From contig NZ_JANHOH010000004.1 of the NCBI RefSeq assembly GCF_024498135.1, positions 186,001-250,000 on the forward strand: 64,000 nucleotides of DNA, given 5' to 3'. The notes beneath the pieces were generated by a model. The model did not search any database. It saw nothing but the letters and a program-made list of their open reading frames with translations, and was not told the DNA's origin. Both the position numbers and the translations under genes were made by a program. This DNA is from Mucilaginibacter aquariorum (GTDB lineage: Bacteria > Bacteroidota > Bacteroidia > Sphingobacteriales > Sphingobacteriaceae). This document shows positions 28,391-37,624 of the stretch, in pieces. Numbering within the stretch: the stretch's first letter is position 1; every line of letters begins with the position of its first letter.

Positions 28391-28927
28391 ATGAGCAAGA
28401 CTAAAATAATATTAGGCCTTTTTGATGATCCTGATGATATGATGCGGGGTATCGATAACTTACAGAAAAATAGTATACCTATCTATGATATTTATACGCC
28501 AATGCCAATACACGGTATTGAAGATAAAATGGGCGTTAAAGATTCAAGATTGGGTTACGCGGCGTTTTGCTTTGGCTGCCTTGGCGCAACAGTAATATTC
28601 AGCATGATCTATTATATGCTGGTGCATGACTGGCCAATGAACGTTGGTGGTAAACCAAGTTTTGCTATACCAAACTTTGTACCGTTTACTTTTGAGTGGA
28701 CCATTCTATTTACCGCTTTTGGTATGACGATAACCTTTTTTGCTGCAACGCATTTATTCCCGGGCCGTGCGCCACGTGTAATGGATCTGCGTGCAACCGA
28801 TGATCGTTTTGTTATAGCAATAGACGCTAAAGGAAACATCCCGCACGAAGACATCACCAATTTATTAAAACAAGCAGGAGCAGTAGAAGTAAAGCATAAC
28901 GAAAGAAAATATGTTAGCTATGAATAA
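28391..28927 (+). CDS. actD: ActD, DUF3341 membrane subunit of alternative complex III
   Basis: 178 aa. Matches DUF3341/ActD: an N-terminal soluble segment (IILGLFDDPDDMMRGIDNLQ, DIYTPMPIHGIEDKMG), two transmembrane helices (about 55-80 and 100-120) with FGMTITFFAATHLFPGRAP after the second, and a C-terminal soluble domain (DDRFVIAIDAKGNI). The 17-bp overlap with the next reading frame (start 28911 or 28920) indicates coupled translation. Structural subunit with no cofactor. Confidence 0.93.
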   Translation: MSKTKIILGLFDDPDDMMRGIDNLQKNSIPIYDIYTPMPIHGIEDKMGVKDSRLGYAAFCFGCLGATVIFSMIYYMLVHDWPMNVGGKPSFAIPNFVPFTFEWTILFTAFGMTITFFAATHLFPGRAPRVMDLRATDDRFVIAIDAKGNIPHEDITNLLKQAGAVEVKHNERKYVSYE

Positions 28928-29495
28928 ATTTAGAATATTGGGCACAACGGCTATCGTTATTGCTGCATCGATCGTTATTACGTCGTGCAAGGATAAGCGT
29001 AGTACCGGTTGGGAATATGCTCCCAATATGTACGAGCATACAGCATTTGACCCGGATCAGGCTAATCCTAACTTTAAGGATGGCAAAACAGCGCAGTTAC
29101 CACCTGCGGGTACTATACCGGTAGGGTTTAAACGTTTTGATTATCCAAACACACGTGAAGGATATGATAAGGCGAGCCTTGAGGTTACTAACCTTATAGC
29201 ACAAACCCCGCAGCATTTGGCAGAAGGTAAAGCCCTTTTTGTTACATTTTGCTCTCCGTGCCATGGTGTAACCGGGCAGGGCGATGGTTTGGTAGTACAA
29301 CACGGATATCCGCCACCACCGTCTTATTCAAAAGGACAATCATCACGCGGTGGGGCAATGAAGGATCTTACAGACGGAAAAATTTATCATACTATAACTT
29401 ATGGTGTTAATGCGATGGGTTCTTACGCATCACAGGTGGCACCAGAAGAGCGCTGGAAGATAGTTATGTATGTACACCATTTACAAAATTTATAA
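28920..29495 (+). CDS. actE: ActE, monoheme cytochrome c lipoprotein
   Basis: 191 aa from ATG 28920 (an ATG at 28911 in the same frame adds three residues). Lipoprotein signal with VITSC (Cys at about 23). A single heme motif CSPCHGVTGQGDG (about 115-127) and a Met in MKDLTDG or VNAMGSY as possible axial ligand. Electron-transfer subunit of alternative complex III on the periplasmic side. It overlaps actD and lies 11 bp before actF. Confidence 0.93.
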   Translation: MNKFRILGTTAIVIAASIVITSCKDKRSTGWEYAPNMYEHTAFDPDQANPNFKDGKTAQLPPAGTIPVGFKRFDYPNTREGYDKASLEVTNLIAQTPQHLAEGKALFVTFCSPCHGVTGQGDGLVVQHGYPPPPSYSKGQSSRGGAMKDLTDGKIYHTITYGVNAMGSYASQVAPEERWKIVMYVHHLQNL

Positions 29496-29506
29496 GATTA
29501 TTTTTA

Positions 29507-30763
29507 ATGAAGACTCATAATAGTATTGAAGAACGTTTTCAATTCACAGGCAACGCTAAAACCATCAGTTTGGTTGCCATTGTAATTGGTGTAATAGCAA
29601 TTGCATTTGGGTTTATACTCGGTGGAGAACACGTACAAAGCACTTACAGCAACTTGCTGCTAATGTCTTACTACTTTGTTTGTGTTTGTTTGGCGGGCGT
29701 ATTCTTTTGCGCATACCAGTATGCTGCACAAGCGGGTTGGTCTGCCGCCTTTATCAGGATCCCGCAGGCAATGGCAAGAGTATTGCCTATAGCAAGTGTT
29801 ATATTAATTATCGTAGTAAGCTTTGGCTTGTTTAACGAGCACGAGGTAGTTGAGCATGGCAAAAAAGAAATGGTACCCTACCTGTATGCTCACTGGGCTA
29901 CACATGGTTTAACTGACCCTGCCAGCGAAAATTTTGACCCGATCATAACAGGTAAGGCAGCTTTCCTAAATATCAAATTCTTTTACGGGATGCTGATCGT
30001 ATTATTAGGCGCTTACAGCTACTTTGGTTTGGCTTTAACAAAATGCTCAGAAGCTGAAGATACCGAAGGTGGTATGAGCAACTATGATAAAAGCTTTAAA
30101 CTGTCTTGTATATTCCTGGTAATATTTGGTTTTACATTCCCAATTTTTGCTTTTGGAGCTATCATGTCATTAGAAGCACATTGGTTCTCAACCATGTTTG
30201 GTTGGTACAATTTAGCTGCAATGCACGTAAGTGGTTTGGCCGTTATTGCATTAATAATAATCTATCTGCAGAAAAAAGGCTATATGTCATGGTTACATAT
30301 AGATCATTTGCACAGCATGGGTAAACTGATATTCGGTTTCTCTATCTTCTGGACATACGTTTGGTTCGCGCAGTTTTTCCTTACCTGGTATGCAAACATA
30401 CCCGAAGAGTCGGTTTATTTTTATGCACGTTGGGAGCCCGAATATAAATTTTGGTTCTGGTTTAATATTGTGATCAACTTTGTTGCGCCATTACTTCTAT
30501 TAATGTCTCGTGACGCAAAACGTGTAATGAGCCGTATGATGTGGACTTGTATCATTTTGGTAGCGGGTCACTGGCTTGATTATTATATAATGGTAATGCC
30601 GGGTACAGTTGAAAGCCCGGGTTTTGGTGTAGAAGAGATAGGTATATTTTTAGGTTTTTCGGGCTTGTTTACATTCATGACGTTGAATGCGTTAAGTAAG
30701 TTTAGTTCAATTGTTCCTAAAAAACATCCGTTCCTGCAAGAGAGCCTGCATCATCACATATAA
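29507..30763 (+). CDS. actF: ActF, second NrfD-like membrane subunit
   Basis: 418 aa, about ten helices. Starts with KTHNSIEERFQFTGNAKTIS and continues with NrfD/ActF blocks (LLLMSYYFVCVCLAGVFFCA, FNEHEVVEHG, TWYANIPEESVYFYARWEPE). Paralogous to actC in fold but smaller; completes the six-subunit set ABCDEF. The C-terminus (HPFLQESLHHHI) ends four bases before the first possible coxB start. Quinol site not assigned to this copy. Confidence 0.94.
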   Translation: MKTHNSIEERFQFTGNAKTISLVAIVIGVIAIAFGFILGGEHVQSTYSNLLLMSYYFVCVCLAGVFFCAYQYAAQAGWSAAFIRIPQAMARVLPIASVILIIVVSFGLFNEHEVVEHGKKEMVPYLYAHWATHGLTDPASENFDPIITGKAAFLNIKFFYGMLIVLLGAYSYFGLALTKCSEAEDTEGGMSNYDKSFKLSCIFLVIFGFTFPIFAFGAIMSLEAHWFSTMFGWYNLAAMHVSGLAVIALIIIYLQKKGYMSWLHIDHLHSMGKLIFGFSIFWTYVWFAQFFLTWYANIPEESVYFYARWEPEYKFWFWFNIVINFVAPLLLLMSRDAKRVMSRMMWTCIILVAGHWLDYYIMVMPGTVESPGFGVEEIGIFLGFSGLFTFMTLNALSKFSSIVPKKHPFLQESLHHHI

Positions 30764-30811
30764 TAATTGTTAAATTTGCAACCGGATACAGCAATTCAAA
30801 TAACCAATAAA

Positions 30812-32011
30812 ATGGGATTCAAAAATTTAATTAATTCTAAAAAAATACTTTCGCTTTTAGCTGTGTTTATGCTTTTGGGCACCAGCATGCTTTTTGCCCA
30901 GGGTACAGAATCGGCCGGAGCTACCGCTTCACCTGCTGCTGATGCAGTAAAGGATAATGGTTTAGCAACCGCCGGTTATTATATCCTGCTTTTCCTTATC
31001 GTTTGTTTTGTTATTGGGATTGTTGGTAAAATACTTCGTGTGTTTGACCTAACCCAGCAAATACAAGGGAAAGAGCCAATTAACTGGAATAATGTAATGG
31101 GCATTTGCTGCCTTATATTCTTAATAGCCGGCGCATATGGCGCTTATTGGGAATTTACGGTTCATGGCAGCATGATATTACCTGGCGCAGCATCAGAGCA
31201 TGGTGTTAAGATAGACGAGATGTTTTGGACAACTACTGTGTTAACAATGATCGTATTTGTGATAACACAGATATTATTGTTCACCTTTTTGTTCAGGTAC
31301 CGTTACAATGCAAAACGCCGCGGCCATTTCTTACCGCATAATAATACTATCGAAAAAGTATGGACCATAGCCCCGGCTATCGTTTTAACTATATTGGTAA
31401 TATTTGGTTTCTTTACCTGGCAAAAAATTACCGACAATGTTGATGCTAAAGGCGAGCCTGCTTCAATCAATATTGATATAACCGGCCATCAGTTTGCCTG
31501 GGAGTTGCGTTACCCCGGTAAAGATGCACGTTTAGGTGCTACCAACTATAAACTGATAAGCGGTATAAATAAATTAGGCATCAACTTTAAAGATAAAAAC
31601 AGCTATGATGACCTTCAGGCTGATACAATGTATCTGCCGGTTCGTAAATCAGTTAGGCTAAACATTCATGCACAGGATGTTATCCATAGCGTATACATGC
31701 CTCATTTCCGTGTACAATTAAACGCGGTACCGGGCCTGCCTGTTTTCTTCAAATTTAAGCCAACCATTACCACTGCAGAAATGCGTACCAAATTGGATAA
31801 ACCAAATTTTGAATACGAGATTTTGTGTAACAAAATTTGCGGTGGTAGCCATTATAATATGAAAAAAATTGTACGTGTGGTTACCGAAGCTGAGTACCAG
31901 GCATGGTTATCACAGCAAAAACCATATCTGACAGACGGGATTAAGAAAGACCTTAAATTTGCTGCAGAGAAAAAAGAAGTACAGCCAAACAGGTTAGCGT
32001 TAAACAATTAA
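30812..32011 (+). CDS. coxB: Cytochrome c oxidase subunit II
   Basis: 399 aa from ATG 30812; the preceding in-frame TTG codons would add a leader that breaks the signal peptide (SLLAVFMLLGTSMLFAQ). Two or three membrane helices are followed by a cupredoxin domain with the CuA site: His in AQDVIHSVYMPHFRV (about 290) and C-x3-C-x3-H-x2-M in CNKICGGSHYNMKK (about 350). The usual Glu between the Cys is Lys here; it donates a backbone carbonyl, so CuA should still form. No C-terminal heme domain, so the electron donor is a separate cytochrome, plausibly ActA or ActE. Confidence 0.95.
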   Translation: MGFKNLINSKKILSLLAVFMLLGTSMLFAQGTESAGATASPAADAVKDNGLATAGYYILLFLIVCFVIGIVGKILRVFDLTQQIQGKEPINWNNVMGICCLIFLIAGAYGAYWEFTVHGSMILPGAASEHGVKIDEMFWTTTVLTMIVFVITQILLFTFLFRYRYNAKRRGHFLPHNNTIEKVWTIAPAIVLTILVIFGFFTWQKITDNVDAKGEPASINIDITGHQFAWELRYPGKDARLGATNYKLISGINKLGINFKDKNSYDDLQADTMYLPVRKSVRLNIHAQDVIHSVYMPHFRVQLNAVPGLPVFFKFKPTITTAEMRTKLDKPNFEYEILCNKICGGSHYNMKKIVRVVTEAEYQAWLSQQKPYLTDGIKKDLKFAAEKKEVQPNRLALNN

Positions 32012-32030
32012 TACAAAAAGATTAGCGAGT

Positions 32031-33923
32031 ATGTCAACATTATCAGTTCAAGATCACGGAGTAGCTCATCACGAAGACGATCACGGACAACATCATCATA
32101 AAGCAACGTTCCTGAATACTTATATATTCAGTCAGGATCACAAAATGATTGCCAAGCAATTCCTTATAACAGGTATGACTATGGCCTTCATCGCCATGAT
32201 ATTATCAATCCTGTTCAGGATCCAGTTAGCTTATCCGGATAAAGCGTTCCCATTAATGGAAACATTATTAGGCCGTTTTGCACCGGGTGGACGTTTAGAT
32301 TCTAACTTTTACCTGGCGTTGGTTACCATACACGGTACCATCATGGTATTCTTTGTATTAACAGCCGGCTTAAGCGGTACGTTCGCCAACCTTTTAATCC
32401 CCTTGCAATTAGGTGTACGTGATATGGCATCGCCATTCATGAACATGTTATCATACTGGTTCTTCTTTATTGCCAGTGTTATCATGTTATCATCGTTCCT
32501 GGTACAAAAAGGCCCTGCAAGCGGTGGCTGGACAATATATCCGCCATTATCTGCCTTGCCTAAAGCTATGCCGGGTTCTGGTATGGGTATGACGCTGTGG
32601 CTAATAAGTATGGTATTGTTTATCGCTTCCCAGTTAATGGCAGGTATAAATTACGTAAGTACTATATTAAACATGCGTACCAAAGGTATGGACCTTTGGA
32701 AAATGCCACTATCTGTATGGGCATTGTTCTTAACCGCTATCTTAGGTGTATTATCATTCCCGGTACTTGTTGCAGGTGTGGTATTATTAGTATTCGACCG
32801 TAGTTTTGGCACAAGCTTTTACCTTTCAGAAATTGTATTGAACGGTACACAAATACAACCGTACGAAGGTGGTAGCCCTATCCTGTTCCAGCACTTGTTC
32901 TGGTTCCTGGGTCACCCCGAGGTATATATCGTAATTATGCCTGCTATGGGTATATCATCCGAGGTTATGTCTGTAAACTCGCGTAAACCAATATTTGGTT
33001 ACCACGCAATGGTTTACTCGCTAATAGGTATTACCGTATTATCATTTATTGTATGGGGGCACCACATGTTTGTAACGGGTATGAATCCGTTCCTGGGCGG
33101 TGTGTTCATGATCACTACACTGATCATTGCGGTACCATCGGCAGTAAAAACATTTAACTGGCTGGCTACATTATGGCGCGGTAACATTCGTTTTACATCG
33201 GCAATGCTGTTTGCAATAGGGATGGTGTCATTCTTTATCTCAGGTGGTTTAACCGGTATCTTCTTAGGTAACGCAGCATTAGATATTAACTTGCACGATA
33301 CATACTTTGTTGTTGCCCACTTCCACCTTGTAATGGGTTCGGCAGCAATATTTGGTATGCTTGCGGGTGTTTATCACTGGTTCCCTAAAATGTTTGGCCG
33401 TATGATGAACGAGCGTTTAGGTTACCTGCACTTCTGGTTAACATTCATTGGCGCTTACCTGGTATTCTTCCCTATGCATTTTATGGGCTTGGATGGTGTA
33501 CCACGTCGTTACTATGCGTTCACCGAGTTTGAATCAATGAAACAATGGTTATCTGTTAATACATTTGTTACCTGGGCGGCAATTATGTCGGCAGTAGCGC
33601 AGGTAGCTTTCTTGTTCAACTTTATACACTCTATATTCTGGGGTAAAAAAGCGCCGCAAAATCCATGGGAATCAAATACCCTGGAGTGGACTACACCTGT
33701 TGAACACTTACATGGTAACTGGCCGGGCGAGATTCCAACTGTTTACCGTTGGCCGTATGATTACAGCAAGCCGGGTGCAGAGCATGACTTTATACCACAA
33801 ACAGTTCCGCTTTCACAAACAATGAGCTCAAACCTTCCGCACGATTTTGAGGATAACCCTGTAGGTTTAGAAGAGCATACAAAATGGGCAAGTACTCAAA
33901 AGAGCAACGAAGAAGTAAAATAA
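32031..33923 (+). CDS. coxA: Cytochrome c oxidase subunit I
   Basis: 630 aa, 12 or more helices. Heme-copper oxidase landmarks: GHPEVYI with His295, Glu297 and Tyr299 (cross-linked His-Tyr and D-channel Glu of A1-type enzymes), the CuB His pair in WGHHMFVTG, and HDTYFVVAHFHLVMG for heme a and a3 ligands. The N-terminus is His-rich (HHEDDHGQHHH, about 13-23), an unusual potential metal-binding tail. Terminal oxidase of the aerobic chain, pumping protons in the inner membrane. Followed by a terminator-like hairpin. Confidence 0.97.
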   Translation: MSTLSVQDHGVAHHEDDHGQHHHKATFLNTYIFSQDHKMIAKQFLITGMTMAFIAMILSILFRIQLAYPDKAFPLMETLLGRFAPGGRLDSNFYLALVTIHGTIMVFFVLTAGLSGTFANLLIPLQLGVRDMASPFMNMLSYWFFFIASVIMLSSFLVQKGPASGGWTIYPPLSALPKAMPGSGMGMTLWLISMVLFIASQLMAGINYVSTILNMRTKGMDLWKMPLSVWALFLTAILGVLSFPVLVAGVVLLVFDRSFGTSFYLSEIVLNGTQIQPYEGGSPILFQHLFWFLGHPEVYIVIMPAMGISSEVMSVNSRKPIFGYHAMVYSLIGITVLSFIVWGHHMFVTGMNPFLGGVFMITTLIIAVPSAVKTFNWLATLWRGNIRFTSAMLFAIGMVSFFISGGLTGIFLGNAALDINLHDTYFVVAHFHLVMGSAAIFGMLAGVYHWFPKMFGRMMNERLGYLHFWLTFIGAYLVFFPMHFMGLDGVPRRYYAFTEFESMKQWLSVNTFVTWAAIMSAVAQVAFLFNFIHSIFWGKKAPQNPWESNTLEWTTPVEHLHGNWPGEIPTVYRWPYDYSKPGAEHDFIPQTVPLSQTMSSNLPHDFEDNPVGLEEHTKWASTQKSNEEVK

Positions 33924-33943
33924 CATTATACTGATCTGATCTT

Positions 33944-33994
33944 TTAGGGTATCTGTGCAGGAATTTTAGTCCGTAGCAGGTACCCTAATTTTTT
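33944..33994 (+). terminator. Terminator/attenuator-like hairpin between coxA and ctaA
   Basis: TTAGGGTATCTG (33944-33955) pairs with CAGGTACCCTAA (33977-33988), one G-T pair, with a 21-nt loop, followed by TTTTTT to 33994. Only 12 bp remain to the ctaA ATG at 34007, so partial read-through or an internal promoter must drive the heme A genes. Confidence 0.65.
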
Positions 33995-34006
33995 AGAAAT
34001 ATTTAA

Positions 34007-35068
34007 ATGAGCATAAAGGCACCCGGGAATACATTTCTAAAAGTTAACCTCATAACCATAATCCTGCTTTTTGTACTGATACTGGCAGGCGGAGTTGTGC
34101 GCAGCACAGGCTCGGGTATGGGTTGCCCCGATTGGCCTAAATGCTTTGGCCGTTACATACCACCAACCAGTATATCTGAACTGCCTGCTAATTATAAAAA
34201 GGTATATGCTGATAAACGCCTGGCCAAAAACCAAAAGTTCGCTAAAATGCTCGATGTCTTTGGATACAGCCAACTGGCTATGCGCATCCGTAACGATAGA
34301 TCGATATTAGTACCTGAAGAGTTTAACAGTGCACGCACCTGGACGGAGTATGTTAACCGCCTCATAGGAGCTATATCGGGTATATTCTTATTGCTTTGTG
34401 CCGCATACTCATTTAGATATTGGAAAACCAGTAAGCTGATAGTTGTGTTAAGCGTGTTTAATGTGATACTGGTGGGTTTCCAGGGATGGCTGGGATCTAT
34501 AGTGGTATCAACTAATTTGGTTGCCTGGATAGTAACAGTACATATGCTTATTGCCTTAGCTATATTAGCTATCAGCATAGCTACCTATCATATGGCGAAA
34601 GTACAGGGCAGGTATAAAGTGCAGAGCAAACCATTTGTAGCCATAGTTACCTTGCTGGTTTTAGCAATGAGCATTTTACAAATAACTTTTGGCACCGAGG
34701 TGCGCGAAAAAATAGATGCGGTTGCAAGCCATTTAGAAGGCAGCTACCGCGATAGTTGGGTGCAACGCGCAGGCGATATTTTTGCACAGCACCGTGATGT
34801 TGCCGTTGTTGTATTGGTAGTAAACCTTGTTTTATATGTATTGATACGCAAAGGCTTCAACAGGCATTCGATACAGCAACAGTTAATGAGCTTTACCTTT
34901 TTAATGATAATGCTGCAGATAGTTACCGGTATATTTTTATCATACTGGTCATTGCCGCCATTTGCGCAGGCATCGCACATTGTTTTGGCAAGTTTAATAT
35001 TTGGCGCCCAATTTTATTTATTGTTGAATTTATTTAGTTCGGTTAATGTACAGGGGGCAGGCAAATGA
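34007..35068 (+). CDS. ctaA: Heme A synthase, CtaA/COX15 family
   Basis: 353 aa, about eight transmembrane helices in two repeats. N-terminal repeat: ILAGGVVRSTGSGMGCPDWP with Cys pair GCPDWPKCFG (about 40-46), typical of CtaA. EYVNRLIGAISGIFLL (heme-ligand His usually in the next segments) and VVSTNLVAWIVTVHMLIALA follow; the second repeat has ITFGTEVREKIDA, FAQHRDVAVVV and FAQASHIVLASLIFG. Converts heme O to heme A for the cox oxidase. The stop overlaps ctaB (ATGA). Confidence 0.94.
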   Translation: MSIKAPGNTFLKVNLITIILLFVLILAGGVVRSTGSGMGCPDWPKCFGRYIPPTSISELPANYKKVYADKRLAKNQKFAKMLDVFGYSQLAMRIRNDRSILVPEEFNSARTWTEYVNRLIGAISGIFLLLCAAYSFRYWKTSKLIVVLSVFNVILVGFQGWLGSIVVSTNLVAWIVTVHMLIALAILAISIATYHMAKVQGRYKVQSKPFVAIVTLLVLAMSILQITFGTEVREKIDAVASHLEGSYRDSWVQRAGDIFAQHRDVAVVVLVVNLVLYVLIRKGFNRHSIQQQLMSFTFLMIMLQIVTGIFLSYWSLPPFAQASHIVLASLIFGAQFYLLLNLFSSVNVQGAGK

Positions 35069-35955
35069 AATGGAGTGATTTTTCGAAGCTGATAAAAATG
35101 CGACTAACACTATTGGTTGTGTTTTCGGCATCTATTTCGTTTATTATCGCGGTAAAAGCTAATGGTGGCAATACCTGGGGCTCGTTATATAGTACAACCA
35201 TGTGGATCAACTGGGTAAAACTCGTTGTTGGTGGTTTTTTAGTTACGTCTGCGGCAAATTGCTTTAACGAAGTAATTGAAGTTGACCTGGATAGGTTAAT
35301 GAAGCGTACGATGGATCGCCCTATGCCTGCCGGTCGTATGACTACCGGGCAAGGTTTAGTTTTAGGATTGGGCATGGGTATGGCAGGTACCTACCTTTTA
35401 GGTAGTTTAAATATCCTTACGGGATTATTATCAGTGTTCTCTATCATACTATATGCGTTTGCTTATACTCCATTAAAACGCAAATCGCCGATAGCAGTTT
35501 TTGTAGGTGCTATCCCTGGTGCGTTGCCCGCGTTAATTGGTTATGTAGCAGGGCAACCGCATGGTCGTATTGATGAAATAGCGCTGATACTATTCGCGAT
35601 ACAATTTGTATGGCAGTTTCCGCATTTTTGGGCCATTGCATGGGTATTGGATGATGACTATAAACTCGCAGGATTTAGACTGTTGCCAACGGGTAAGCGT
35701 GATAGAACAAGCGCGATCATTGCTTTTGCAGCAACTTTAATATTACTGCCTGTAAGTCTTTTACCTTATTTAAATCATAATGCTGGTATTATACTTGCAA
35801 TAGTGTCCTTAGTAATGAGCCTTATATTTATATACCAGGCATTTAATTTGATGCGTACGCTTGAAATTAGCAGCGCGCGTAAATTAATGTTTGGCTCCTT
35901 TTATTATTTGCCGGTAGTGCAACTAATGTTTTTATTTGATTTTATAGGAAAATGA
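35065..35955 (+). CDS. ctaB: Heme O synthase (protoheme IX farnesyltransferase)
   Basis: 296 aa, about eight to nine helices. UbiA-type prenyltransferase: the first Asp-rich motif is in SAANCFNEVIEVDLDRLMKR (N-x3-E-x2-D; about 68-87), followed by MDRPMPAGR, and the second conserved block is WQFPHFWAIAWVLDDDY. Transfers farnesyl to heme b giving heme O, feeding ctaA. Starts 4 bp inside ctaA and overlaps the next gene by 4 bp. Signature MDRPMPAGR is diagnostic. Confidence 0.95.
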   Translation: MKWSDFSKLIKMRLTLLVVFSASISFIIAVKANGGNTWGSLYSTTMWINWVKLVVGGFLVTSAANCFNEVIEVDLDRLMKRTMDRPMPAGRMTTGQGLVLGLGMGMAGTYLLGSLNILTGLLSVFSIILYAFAYTPLKRKSPIAVFVGAIPGALPALIGYVAGQPHGRIDEIALILFAIQFVWQFPHFWAIAWVLDDDYKLAGFRLLPTGKRDRTSAIIAFAATLILLPVSLLPYLNHNAGIILAIVSLVMSLIFIYQAFNLMRTLEISSARKLMFGSFYYLPVVQLMFLFDFIGK

Positions 35956-36536
35956 TGGCCAAGATAGAGCAAGAAGATAGATTAAACCTGGCGCCCAAAA
36001 AATTCAACATGTGGATATTTATATTCACATCGTTTATGTTTTTTGCGGCATTAACCAGTGGTTTTATCGTATACGCAGGCGGTAGTTCGGCACATGGCAT
36101 GAACATGAAACTGCCTGATGCCTTTATGTACAGTACTGCTGTAATTATATTAAGCAGCATAACTATGTTTATGGCATCGCAGGCTGCCAGAAGGCTACAG
36201 TTTGCTAAGCAAAGGCTTTTCCTTTGGCTTACCATATTTTTAGGAATCGCCTTTTTTGCTATCCAGTTATACGCGTGGTATTATCTGGTTACTAAAATGG
36301 GCGTATATTTTAGCAATCCCAATGCATCCCAATCCTTTATATATGTATTCACCGGGATGCATTTATTACACATTTTTGCCGGCTTGTTATTATTGGCAAA
36401 TACGCTTTGGCGTAGTTACCGCAGTATAGAGCAGGTTAAAAATTTATACAGTATGCAGATGTCCTCTATTTTTTGGCATTTTGTCGATATTATATGGATT
36501 TATCTGTATGTTTTTTTACTTTTGAACCAACAATAA
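35952..36536 (+). CDS. Cytochrome c oxidase subunit III-like protein, short copy
   Basis: 194 aa, five helices, overlapping the ctaB stop (an ATG at 35955 is equally possible). Subunit III pattern: KKFNMWIFIFTSFMFFAALT, IQLYAWYYLVTKMGVYF, FTGMHLLHIFAGLLLLAN and FWHFVDIIWIYLYVFLLL at the end. Together with the next gene it forms a tandem pair of subunit III homologues; this copy has fewer residues and lacks the N-terminal part of the family. Structural role in the oxidase. Confidence 0.9.
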   Translation: MMAKIEQEDRLNLAPKKFNMWIFIFTSFMFFAALTSGFIVYAGGSSAHGMNMKLPDAFMYSTAVIILSSITMFMASQAARRLQFAKQRLFLWLTIFLGIAFFAIQLYAWYYLVTKMGVYFSNPNASQSFIYVFTGMHLLHIFAGLLLLANTLWRSYRSIEQVKNLYSMQMSSIFWHFVDIIWIYLYVFLLLNQQ

Positions 36537-36542
36537 AAACTC

Positions 36543-37262
36543 ATGAGTGTACAAGTATCACCTATTGATGAAGTAAAGACAACCCCGTGGTCGGGCGGCA
36601 GATCGCCGTTTAATGTTGAGTATGGTAAAATGATGATGTGGTTTTTCCTCCTTTCGGATGCATTTACCTTTTCATCATTATTAATTGCCTATGGCGCGCT
36701 ACGTTTCAGCTCCAGCAGCTGGCCTGCGCCAGATTTGGTTTTCCAATCGGTACCGGGTTTATTAGATAGCGGCGCGCCACTTGTATTTGTGGGTTTAATG
36801 ACGTTTATCCTGATCCTTAGCTCGGTTACTATGGTATTGGCTGTTGAGGCAGGCCATCGTATGGCTAAAAAAGAAGTGTTATGGTGGATGGTAGCAACTA
36901 TTATAGGTGGTTTCACCTTCTTAGGTTGCCAGGCATTAGAGTGGAGCCACTTACACCACGAAGGTTTTTGGTGGGGTAGTATCCCGAATATGGAAGAGCT
37001 TAAACACCTTTTTAAAGGTGGTAACGAAGCTACCTACGGTACCTATGCGCAGCAATTTGCAAACTTATTTTTTACCATAACAGGTTTCCATGGTTTCCAC
37101 GTATTTAGCGGGGTTATCATCAATATCATTATCACTATAAACGTATTGTTAGGTACTTACCAAAAACGTGGCAGCTATTTAATGATAGAAAAAGTTGGCC
37201 TTTACTGGCACTTTGTAGACCTTGTTTGGGTATTTGTATTTACTTTCTTTTACTTAGTTTAA
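36543..37262 (+). CDS. coxC: Cytochrome c oxidase subunit III
   Basis: 239 aa, about six helices. Subunit III blocks: GKMMMWFFLLSDAFTFSSLL, the GFTFLGCQALEWSHLHHEGF block (family: helix with Gln/Glu-Trp), FTITGFHGFHVFSGVI and YWHFVDLVWVFVFTFFYLV. Stabilises subunit I. Six bp after the shorter subunit III homologue. Gene order ctaB-III-III-IV matches other Bacteroidota. Confidence 0.92.
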   Translation: MSVQVSPIDEVKTTPWSGGRSPFNVEYGKMMMWFFLLSDAFTFSSLLIAYGALRFSSSSWPAPDLVFQSVPGLLDSGAPLVFVGLMTFILILSSVTMVLAVEAGHRMAKKEVLWWMVATIIGGFTFLGCQALEWSHLHHEGFWWGSIPNMEELKHLFKGGNEATYGTYAQQFANLFFTITGFHGFHVFSGVIINIIITINVLLGTYQKRGSYLMIEKVGLYWHFVDLVWVFVFTFFYLV

Positions 37263-37282
37263 AAAATTTAACTGATAAACAT

Positions 37283-37624
37283 ATGTCATCAGAATCAGCA
37301 GAAGTTCACCACGAAGAACACGGTGAAGGAATGACCCGCAAAAAAATACTTAAAGTATTTGGAGTATTATTGGGTATAACTGTAATTGAGTTTATAATAG
37401 CACTTTGGTTAGTGCCTGCAGGTCACATTCCTTTGCATTGGGCAAACCCGGTTTATATTGTGTTAACCCTGTTCAAGGCGTTTTACATTGTTGCATATTT
37501 TATGCACTTAAAATTCGAAAGAATTGGTTTAGCCCTATGCATCATAGTTCCTATATTGTTTATTATAGGGTTAATATTGGTGCTTACAAACGAAAGTCAT
37601 TACTGGGTAGACCTAAGAGCATAA
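37283..37624 (+). CDS. Cytochrome c oxidase subunit IV family protein
   Basis: 113 aa from ATG 37283, after the coxC stop; an overlapping start in frame at 37226 is rejected because it would place a hydrophobic tail in coxC. A charged N-terminus (SSESAEVHHEEHGEG) and three helices (KKILKVFGVLLGITVIEFII, HWANPVYIVLTLFKAFYIV, IGLALCIIVPILFIIGLILV). Matches the prokaryotic COX4-type family (small oxidase accessory subunit). Its stop TAA overlaps the next ATG (37624). Confidence 0.85.
   Translation: MSSESAEVHHEEHGEGMTRKKILKVFGVLLGITVIEFIIALWLVPAGHIPLHWANPVYIVLTLFKAFYIVAYFMHLKFERIGLALCIIVPILFIIGLILVLTNESHYWVDLRA

Noticed and set aside
30767..30811. Upstream TTG start for coxB
   Set aside because: The added residues are polar and break the signal peptide; ATG 30812 fits better.
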